Shown here one piece after another: positions 9,974 through 16,552 of a stretch of 64,000 nt of DNA. Origin of the DNA: Aridibaculum aurantiacum (lineage in GTDB: Bacteria; Bacteroidota; Bacteroidia; Chitinophagales; Chitinophagaceae); assembly GCF_017355875.1 (NCBI RefSeq), contig NZ_JAFEWC010000001.1:2418001-2482000 (forward strand), read 5' to 3'. Position 1 is the first letter of the stretch, and each line of letters opens with the position of its first letter. Both the position numbers and the translations under genes were made by a program. The notes under the pieces were generated by a model. It was not told the origin of the DNA. It worked only from the letters and a program-made list of their open reading frames with translations, and did not search any database.

Positions 9974-9977
9974 ATAA

Positions 9978-10412
9978 TCAGTCCTTGTACTTTCTCTTTT
10001 TCTTGTAAGAGCCATCGTCTGGTTCCTCGGGTTGATTTTCACCAGTAATGAAAACAGCACCAAAAAATAGCAGGAGAAATATAGTTGCAGAAATAAGAAG
10101 TTCCGGCAATTTTAACCAATAGGAAAAGAAGGTATACATAGCACCTTCTGAAGGATTAGTTGGGTTGTAGATAACCGTTACTTTATCGCCCTTAGCTACC
10201 TGGCTACTGCCCCATCCTTCTATGGGAACTGTAAATTTTTCTTTACCTACAGGATAAACCACAGCTTTCTTTGCCCAATCAGCAGTATCGGGCAATACAA
10301 CTGTTCCCGGAGTAAATTCCGAGTCGAAATAATCTGGTGTGCGGGTAAAGAGAATATAGCAGGAAAAACAAGCAAGAAAAAGAATAGCGACGGATTTGTA
10401 CATTGGAAGCAA
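9978..10412 (-). CDS. Small membrane protein, DUF3592-like
   Basis: 144 residues with an N-terminal membrane segment (about 5-21), an extracytoplasmic domain with GDKVTVIYNP, a second membrane segment (about 103-122) and a charged C-terminal tail rich in Lys, Asp and Glu. The layout of two helices around a small beta domain containing VxVxYxPxNP resembles DUF3592 proteins, but the match is only by eye. An alternative start three codons in (10403) is equally possible. Function unknown. Confidence 0.6.
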   Translation of the reverse strand: MLPMYKSVAILFLACFSCYILFTRTPDYFDSEFTPGTVVLPDTADWAKKAVVYPVGKEKFTVPIEGWGSSQVAKGDKVTVIYNPTNPSEGAMYTFFSYWLKLPELLISATIFLLLFFGAVFITGENQPEEPDDGSYKKKRKYKD

Positions 10413-10420
10413 ATGTCTAA

Positions 10421-10519
10421 ATCAAAAGTCAAAAAGCAAAAAGCAAAAACTGGCGGCACAAAAAAAGGAGAACGAGCATTGAACGTTCTCCTTTTGATTT
10501 TTGACTTTTGACTTTTTAC
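10421..10519. repeat. Heptad-phased inverted repeat flanking the smc terminator
   Basis: The left arm reads ATCAAAA, GTCAAAA, AGCAAAA, AGCAAAA (10421-10448). The right arm reads TTTTGAT, TTTTGAC, TTTTGAC, TTTTTAC (10492-10519). The arms are inverted relatives, and the smc terminator hairpin lies between them. Confidence 0.7.
10461..10491 (-). terminator. Intrinsic terminator of smc
   Basis: GGAGAACG (10467-10474) and CGTTCTCC (10484-10491) form a perfect eight-base stem. On the minus strand it is followed by a long T-run (the A-run at 10460-10466). It lies 29 bp past the smc stop. Confidence 0.8.
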
Positions 10520-13500
10520 TTAATTCGCCAGGCTCCTAAAATCCACCGGCACCAGCTTACTCACGCCAGGCTCCTGCATGGTTACACCATAGATAACATC
10601 TACAGCGCCCATGGTTTGCTTGTTGTGCGTAACGATGATGAACTGGCTGTTCTCGCTGAACTGCTGTATCATCTTGGTGAACTTACCTACGTTGGCATCA
10701 TCCAGCGGCGCATCCACCTCGTCGAGGATACAGAATGGTGCTGGCTTGATCAGGTAAATTGCGAACAACAGCGCAGTTGCAGTAAGTGTTTTTTCTCCTC
10801 CACTCAACTGGCCAATGCTGCTTGGTTTTTTACCTTTAGGCTTGGCCACAATATCAATTCCTGTTTCAGCAAGGTTCTCCGGGTTTTCTAAAATAAGATC
10901 TCCAAAATCTTCTTCAGTAAACAAAGCGCGGAACACCTTCTGGAAGTTTTCTCTTACTGCGTTAAAAGTATCAAGGAACTTTTGGTTCGCTGTAGTTTCT
11001 ACTTCCTGGATTGTTTGAAGCAGACTTTCTTTCGCCGTTACCAGGTCATTCTTTTGCTCCACGATAAAATCATAGCGCTTCTTCATTTCCTGGTAAGCTT
11101 CAATAGCGGTAGGGTTTACCTCGCCCATATTCTCTAGTCGCTTCTTCATTCTATCCGAAGCCGCCTGCAATTCTTCTACCGGTGTTTCTGTAGCACGTGG
11201 CTGGTCAATGATTTCATCCAGTTCTATCCTGAACTCAACGCTCAGCCTTTCTTTCATTCCAGCTAACTGCAGCTTCAGTTCGTTCAGTTTATCTTTTATC
11301 TCTGTCAGCAGGTGATCTATCATCTCCTTGCTCTTAGTCTTCATGCGCACTTCACTTTCCTTCTCACTAAGGATATTGCGAATGTTGTAGTACGCCTGGT
11401 CAGCTTCATTTAGCTTCTTCTCTTCTTCTTCCTTCATCCGCATCAGGTTGATGAGGAATGCTTCGCTATCTTTTAAAATAGCTTCATTTTCTATGATGTT
11501 CTCCGTTGCCTGCTTCAGTTGAACTTTGTTCTCTTCTACCTGCTGTGTCAGGTCATTCAGTTGATTACGCTTAAACTGTAATTCCGTCTTCAGCGCAGAA
11601 ATCTTGCTCTGTTGGCGGGTCAGTGCCAGGTTACTTTCATTGAATAGTTTATTCACCTCCTGGTACTCCTGCTCCGCAGATTGATAATCCTGTTCCTGGT
11701 TTTTCATCTCATCACTTGATGCCTGTAGCTGCTCATTTAGCGTAAGCAATTCTTCACGTACATCCGCAATGGCATCCTGGTTAATCGCCAGGTTATTCTC
11801 ATGATCTTCCAAACGCTTTTGGCTGGTGGCCTGCAGTGCAGAAAGGTTTTCTAACTTATTTTGCAAAGCAAACACCTGGTTGGTAAGATCGCTTATCTCC
11901 TGCTGTGTTTGCTTTATCGCATTTTCTTTTAACTGCTCGCTATAGCCGATCACCTGGTTGTGCTTCGCCTGGATGTCAGCTTTCAAAGCATTCACCACGT
12001 TTTCCTGCGCAACTATCTGCTCATGCAGTTTCTCCAGGTTCTTAGCACGGCCTATTTTCTTTCCTTCAAACAAACCGACGCTTCCGCCGCTCAGGCTGTA
12101 TTTGCCTTTTACAAACTTGCCATGCTTTTCAAGTACGATAGCGCCGTCGCTGTCTTGTAGTGCTGCTTCGTCATCAGCAATAAAAACATTGCACAACAGG
12201 TACTCTGCCAGCTTGCGGTATTTTTCATCTACCTCTATTACATCCATTGCCGGAATGGTCTTGGCCGGCTGATGCTCCTCCTTTTTTACAAAGTTGTTCA
12301 CGCTGTCGAGCATGAAGAAGTTGGCCTTGCCTTTCTTGTTTCCTTCCAGCAAATTGATAGCAACCAAACCTTCCTGCAGGTCGTTCACTACATAATAATT
12401 AAGGTAAGGCTCCAGCACGTTTTCTACAGCTGCACGATAATCTTCTTTTACATAAATGATATCAGAAAGAATAGGTGCTGTATGGTTCCAGTTCTTGTTG
12501 TTGTGCAGGAATTTCACGCTCTCCGGGTAGCCTTCCATGCTGTCGATGAGGCTCTTCAAAAGTGCGTGTTCGTTGCGCTTGCTATCGAGCTTGCGGTTTT
12601 CTTCTGCCAGTTTTAGTCGCAGTGCTTCCAGCTCCTGCTGGGTCTGCAAAATTTGTTGCTTGGTTGCCTCGTGCTGCTCCTGCAATTGGCGCAGGTCTAC
12701 ACGTTTGTCTTCCAGCTCTTGCTCTTTATCTGCACGCTGTTCTTCCAGTTGCTTCAGTTGTGCTTCACGCTGCTGTCGTTCGTCCTGCAACTGTGTTAGC
12801 GCTCTCTGCAGGTTTTGAATAGACGCATCAGCAACCGCAACTTTTTTCTCTGCATCAAACTGCTTGCGCTGGATCTCCTGGTATTGCCTGCGAAGCTGGT
12901 CTATATTTCCACGCTTCTCATCAAACACACGACGCTTGGTCTCAACGTCCATCCGCGCAGTATCCAGCTGCGTCTGGAGATTTACCAGTTTTCCTTCTTC
13001 TTCACTTAGTTGAACGGTGGTAAATTCTATAGACTCATCTATCCCTTGCAATTGTCCTTCTGCCTTATGCAAGAAGTCAACAATGCTGGTTTCTTTTTCT
13101 TTTAGATATGTCAGTTTTTGCGAAGCAAGATTCTTTTCATTCTCCTGTGTGCGAAGCTTTGCCACCAGTTCGTTGAACTCGTGCTGCATAGCCTGCAGCG
13201 CACGCTCCTTTTCAATGAAGCCTACTTTTTCTTGCTCCAAAGCAGCTTCTTCGGTAGCAATTTCTGCTTCTAAACGAACCTTTTTATCAGTCTCTACCTC
13301 GCTCTGCTCGCTCAGTTCGCGGTAAGTATCATTGAAACCTTCCAATGAAGCTTTCGCCAGCTCAACAGATATCTCTTTATAATCTTTCTTGATCTCGTAA
13401 TACTTCTCAGCCTTTTTTGCCTGGTTCTCCAGTGTCTTTAGCTGGTTGTTTATCTCGAACAACAGGTCTTCAATGCGATTAAGATCCCCTTCCGTTGCAT

Positions 13501-14044
13501 CGAGCTTTGCCTTGGCTTCTTTTTTACGTGTTTTGTAAATAGTGATACCCGCAGCTTGTTCCAGCATGCGGCGGCGGCTGTTCTCCTTATCGCGAATGAT
13601 ATCATCCACCATCCCCAGTTCAATGATCGCGTAGCTATCGGTGCTGATACCAGTATCCATAAACAGGTTATGGATATCCTTCATCCGGCAGCTTACGTCG
13701 TTCAGGCGGTATTCGCTTTCGCCGTTCTTATAGAATTTGCGGGTAACGGTAACGGTGCTGAACTCGGTGGGCAACAGGTTCTTGGTGTTTTCGAAAGTGA
13801 GGCTTACCTCGGCAAGACCACTTGCGCTACGTGTACGCGAACCATTGAAGACCAACGCCTCCAGGTTTTCGCTTCTCAGTGCACTGATCTTTTGCTCGCC
13901 AATTACCCAGCGAATACTATCAATGATATTGCTCTTGCCGCAACCATTGGGTCCAATGATCCCGGTGATCCCTTCATCGAAATTCACGACTGTTTTGTCG
14001 GCAAAGCTTTTAAAGCCTTTTATTTCTAAACTCTTTAATCTCAC
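10520..14044 (-). CDS. smc: Chromosome segregation ATPase SMC
   Basis: 1174 residues, full length for bacterial SMC. Head: Walker A GPNGCGKSN (31-39); C-terminal signature LSGGEKTLTA (from 1080) and Walker B FCILDEVDAPLDDAN (around 1104-1118). Between them are two long coiled coils rich in Glu, Gln and Lys, broken by a hinge at roughly 510-680 that contains GGSVGLFEGKKIGR. It loads on chromosomes and compacts and separates them, normally with ScpA/ScpB, which are not in the window. It is transcribed alone, with a clear terminator after it. Confidence 0.95.
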   Translation of the reverse strand: MRLKSLEIKGFKSFADKTVVNFDEGITGIIGPNGCGKSNIIDSIRWVIGEQKISALRSENLEALVFNGSRTRSASGLAEVSLTFENTKNLLPTEFSTVTVTRKFYKNGESEYRLNDVSCRMKDIHNLFMDTGISTDSYAIIELGMVDDIIRDKENSRRRMLEQAAGITIYKTRKKEAKAKLDATEGDLNRIEDLLFEINNQLKTLENQAKKAEKYYEIKKDYKEISVELAKASLEGFNDTYRELSEQSEVETDKKVRLEAEIATEEAALEQEKVGFIEKERALQAMQHEFNELVAKLRTQENEKNLASQKLTYLKEKETSIVDFLHKAEGQLQGIDESIEFTTVQLSEEEGKLVNLQTQLDTARMDVETKRRVFDEKRGNIDQLRRQYQEIQRKQFDAEKKVAVADASIQNLQRALTQLQDERQQREAQLKQLEEQRADKEQELEDKRVDLRQLQEQHEATKQQILQTQQELEALRLKLAEENRKLDSKRNEHALLKSLIDSMEGYPESVKFLHNNKNWNHTAPILSDIIYVKEDYRAAVENVLEPYLNYYVVNDLQEGLVAINLLEGNKKGKANFFMLDSVNNFVKKEEHQPAKTIPAMDVIEVDEKYRKLAEYLLCNVFIADDEAALQDSDGAIVLEKHGKFVKGKYSLSGGSVGLFEGKKIGRAKNLEKLHEQIVAQENVVNALKADIQAKHNQVIGYSEQLKENAIKQTQQEISDLTNQVFALQNKLENLSALQATSQKRLEDHENNLAINQDAIADVREELLTLNEQLQASSDEMKNQEQDYQSAEQEYQEVNKLFNESNLALTRQQSKISALKTELQFKRNQLNDLTQQVEENKVQLKQATENIIENEAILKDSEAFLINLMRMKEEEEKKLNEADQAYYNIRNILSEKESEVRMKTKSKEMIDHLLTEIKDKLNELKLQLAGMKERLSVEFRIELDEIIDQPRATETPVEELQAASDRMKKRLENMGEVNPTAIEAYQEMKKRYDFIVEQKNDLVTAKESLLQTIQEVETTANQKFLDTFNAVRENFQKVFRALFTEEDFGDLILENPENLAETGIDIVAKPKGKKPSSIGQLSGGEKTLTATALLFAIYLIKPAPFCILDEVDAPLDDANVGKFTKMIQQFSENSQFIIVTHNKQTMGAVDVIYGVTMQEPGVSKLVPVDFRSLAN

Positions 14045-14229
14045 TATCTACAATTTTAGGGTAAGTGCGAACATACATTAAAAGCAGGAGCACCACCAGC
14101 AATGGGAAAAATTGTCCAAACGCTGTGAACGGTTGTAAAAAATAGGTGGATAACGTGGAAAAGCTGTTAATAAGCCGCGGGTGGTGTGGGTAAAGGATGT
14201 GATTTGCAAGGACGAGGTGGGATATCAAG

Positions 14230-14356
14230 TTTGAGGTTGGAAGTTGGAAGTAGGAGGTCAGGTACGAAGTGGGAAGTCGGAAGTACGATGATTGAGTACG
14301 AGGTTAGAAGTTGGAAGTTGGATCTCAGGTACGAAGTAGAATTTTAGAAGTACGAT
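14230..14356. repeat. Heptad-phased degenerate repeat (GGAAGTT type)
   Basis: About 127 bp of imperfect seven-base units built on GGAAGTT, such as GTTGGAA, GTAGGAG, ACGAAGT, CGGAAGT and ACGAGGT. It keeps its seven-base phase over most of its length and shows no open reading frame. It is purely intergenic. Confidence 0.65.
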
Positions 14357-14452
14357 ACAGCTGTAAGAGCATAGAAATTAGAAATACTAATGTATGTGAT
14401 GAGGTGGTAAGACCAATTGTTGGGGATCCGAATTGTTCTTAATGTCTTTTAA

Positions 14453-14483
14453 TTGCCGCAGGTAGTAGTGGAGATTACATTTG
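14453..14483 (+). promoter_or_regulatory. Promoter of the BtuB-like TonB receptor gene
   Basis: TTG (14453-14455), a 20-base spacer and TACATTTG (14476-14483) match the Bacteroidota consensus TTG/TAnnTTTG. The predicted start of transcription is near 14490, giving a leader of about 65 nt. Confidence 0.6.
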
Positions 14484-14512
14484 CCGCCATTTCTAAACCA
14501 AACAATGGCGGC
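14483..14512. promoter_or_regulatory. Inverted repeat over the predicted transcription start (possible operator)
   Basis: GCCGCCATT (14483-14491) and AATGGCGGC (14504-14512) are perfect nine-base inverted copies around a 12-base spacer. They abut the -7 box and cover the predicted +1, the position expected of a repressor site. No T-run follows, so it is not a terminator. Confidence 0.5.
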
Positions 14513-14553
14513 TGGCGATGATTGCTACATGAAACAAGCCGCACATCTACTTT

Positions 14554-16482
14554 ATGATGAGAAATAAACTTTCTAAAGTCGTGCTGGCTTCAGCATTGAT
14601 CTTAAATGGAACCATTGCAAACAGCCAACAGGCGGAACTGGATCCTATAACCGTTACAGCTTCATTACATCCTGTATCAGCCAATACAACCGGCAGAAAT
14701 ATTACTGTCATCAGCGGCGAGAGCATTTCCAAATTCCCGGTGAATTCAATTGATGAATTGCTACGGTACCTGCCGGGCCTGGAAGTGCAGGCACGTGGTC
14801 CAATGGGTGCACAAAGTGATATAGTACTGCGTGGCGGCACTTTTCAGCAGGTGCTTGTGGTGCTGGATGGCATCCGGTTGAACGACCCAAACACTGGACA
14901 CTTTAATAGCTATATTCCTATTGCTCCTTCAGAAATTGAACGTATAGAAGTTTTGAAAGGTGCTTCATCAGCTATTTATGGAACGGAAGCTGTGGGAGGT
15001 GTTATTCACATCATTACGAAAACATTTGCATCAAAAGGCAAAGCAGACGGAAAACAAATCAGTGCGCAAGGTGTGGTGGGTGAATATGGCCTGTGGAATG
15101 CGCAGGTAGGCGGCTACCTAAAAAAAGGTAAAACAGCCGTAGCTGCGGGAGCTATTTCTAACAATGCTACTGGGCAGTTGCAGCGTGGCACGAGGGGGTT
15201 CTTTTACAACAACACTTTAAGCGGCTCTGTCAGTCATAGCTTCAGCGAAAATCTGCAACTGTCGTTTCGTTCAGCCTACGACAGCCGTGACTTTGCTGCA
15301 CAAAATTTCTACACCACGTTTGCATCTGATACCGCAAAAGAAAAAGTAACATCCTTATGGAACCACCTGAAGCTGGCTTACCAAAAAGGAAAACACCAAC
15401 TGAGTTTTGATGTGGGTCACAAACATGTAAAGGATGAGTTCACCTTCAATTCTGCTTCTCTTCCTAACCTGAATAAAAGCCAGTTACTACAGGCGCTGGC
15501 GGTCCATTCCTACCAGTTTAAAGAAGATCTTTCTATTACCTCAGGCGCTCAGTGGGTCAACAAACAAATTTCTTCAAACGACAGAGGTAATCACCAACTA
15601 GACCAGGTAGGTGCTTTTGTTTTATTGAATAAAAGCTTCAATGAAAACCTGTTCATTAATCCTGCAATACGTGTAGATTACCATGAAAGAGCAGGCTGGG
15701 AAGTTATACCACAAGTGAATGTAGCCTACAAGCTACCGCACTGGCAGCTACGCGCTTCTGCAGGCAAGACCACACGTGATGCAGATTTCACTGAAAGGTT
15801 CAATAACTATAACAGAGCCAGGGTTACAAGTGGCAGCATTGGTAATCCTGATCTTACTGCTGAACGCTCCACCAGCTATGAAGCAGGTGTTGACTACCTC
15901 GGCATCAAAAACCTAAGGATCAGTTCTACATTCTTCCAGCGATTTAATACGGACCTGGTGGATTGGGTTCCTACTCCTTTTGAGCAGATGCCTAGAACCA
16001 GCAACCTGGTACCAACTGGTCGTTATGCTTTGGCTAAAAACATAGCCAAAGTAACCTCTACAGGTTTTGAAACAGATGTAAAATATGTACACCAGCTTTC
16101 TAAAAAACAACAATTATTTGCAATGCTGGGATTGGTGTGGATCAATAGCGAAAGCAGTGATGCAGTACCCTCTTTTTACATCTCTTCGCACGCACGTTTC
16201 CTTACCAACTTCAATGTTGAGTACAGGTTCAACAGGTTTTCTGTAAGTGTGGCCGGATTATACAAGCAGCGCGGAATAATGCAGGCATCTGCCATAAATG
16301 CCACGCTTTCTAAAGAATATTTTGTGCTAAATACAAAGCTGCAGGCTATGCTGGTAAACGGGCTGAATGCTTTTGTGCAGGTTGATAATCTATTGGATGA
16401 AAACTACAGCGACCTGCTTGGAAGCCAGATGCCCGGCAGATGGTTGATGGGTGGATTGAGGTTCAATTTCAACCAGAAGTAG
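14554..16482 (+). CDS. TonB-dependent outer membrane receptor, BtuB/vitamin-B12-receptor-like
   Basis: 642 residues with a signal peptide (about 1-24), a plug domain (ITVISGESIS, ELLRYLPGLEVQ, DIVLRGGTFQQVLVVLDGIR, GAEA-like SAIYGTEAVGGVIHI up to about residue 155) and a 22-strand barrel ending in an aromatic-rich C-terminus (RFNFNQK). Length and plug resemble BtuB-type receptors for cobalamin or iron complexes. No cobalamin riboswitch motif was found upstream, so the substrate is open. It has no SusD partner or N-terminal carboxypeptidase-like domain. A second ATG two codons from the first is also possible. It shares a bidirectional terminator with the convergent receptor gene. Confidence 0.85.
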   Translation: MMRNKLSKVVLASALILNGTIANSQQAELDPITVTASLHPVSANTTGRNITVISGESISKFPVNSIDELLRYLPGLEVQARGPMGAQSDIVLRGGTFQQVLVVLDGIRLNDPNTGHFNSYIPIAPSEIERIEVLKGASSAIYGTEAVGGVIHIITKTFASKGKADGKQISAQGVVGEYGLWNAQVGGYLKKGKTAVAAGAISNNATGQLQRGTRGFFYNNTLSGSVSHSFSENLQLSFRSAYDSRDFAAQNFYTTFASDTAKEKVTSLWNHLKLAYQKGKHQLSFDVGHKHVKDEFTFNSASLPNLNKSQLLQALAVHSYQFKEDLSITSGAQWVNKQISSNDRGNHQLDQVGAFVLLNKSFNENLFINPAIRVDYHERAGWEVIPQVNVAYKLPHWQLRASAGKTTRDADFTERFNNYNRARVTSGSIGNPDLTAERSTSYEAGVDYLGIKNLRISSTFFQRFNTDLVDWVPTPFEQMPRTSNLVPTGRYALAKNIAKVTSTGFETDVKYVHQLSKKQQLFAMLGLVWINSESSDAVPSFYISSHARFLTNFNVEYRFNRFSVSVAGLYKQRGIMQASAINATLSKEYFVLNTKLQAMLVNGLNAFVQVDNLLDENYSDLLGSQMPGRWLMGGLRFNFNQK

Positions 16483-16506
16483 AACAACATAAATAGTTTT
16501 AAAAGA

Positions 16507-16535
16507 GAAAAGCTCTCCATTGCGGAGAGCTTTTC
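16507..16535. terminator. Bidirectional terminator between the two TonB receptor genes
   Basis: GAAAAGCTCTCC and GGAGAGCTTTTC form a perfect 12-base stem around ATTGC, with T-rich sequence on the exit side on both strands. Confidence 0.85.
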
Positions 16536-16552
16536 TTTTATAGTAAGTAGGC

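Larger units (their letters stand above)
14045..14553. other. Noncoding gap upstream of smc and the first TonB receptor gene
   Basis: The 509 bp contain a stretch with DnaA-box-like words (GTGGATAAC and GTGGAAAA, 14143-14160), a heptad-phased repeat (14230-14356), and the promoter and inverted repeat of the TonB receptor (14453-14512). A 72-codon minus-strand frame overlapping the smc start looks like chance. Confidence 0.6.

Noticed and set aside
14117-14190. Cluster of DnaA-box-like words upstream of smc
   Set aside because: Only near-matches (TTATCCACC and TTTTCCACG) without an A/T-rich unwinding element or dnaA/gidA context; not enough for an origin.
14010-14228. 72-codon minus-strand ORF overlapping the start of smc
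   Set aside because: It overlaps smc in another frame, and its composition (Leu/His/Phe-rich, no motif) looks like chance.
14229-14553. Cobalamin riboswitch upstream of the BtuB-like receptor
   Set aside because: No B12-box or the conserved core of the riboswitch could be found on the plus strand.
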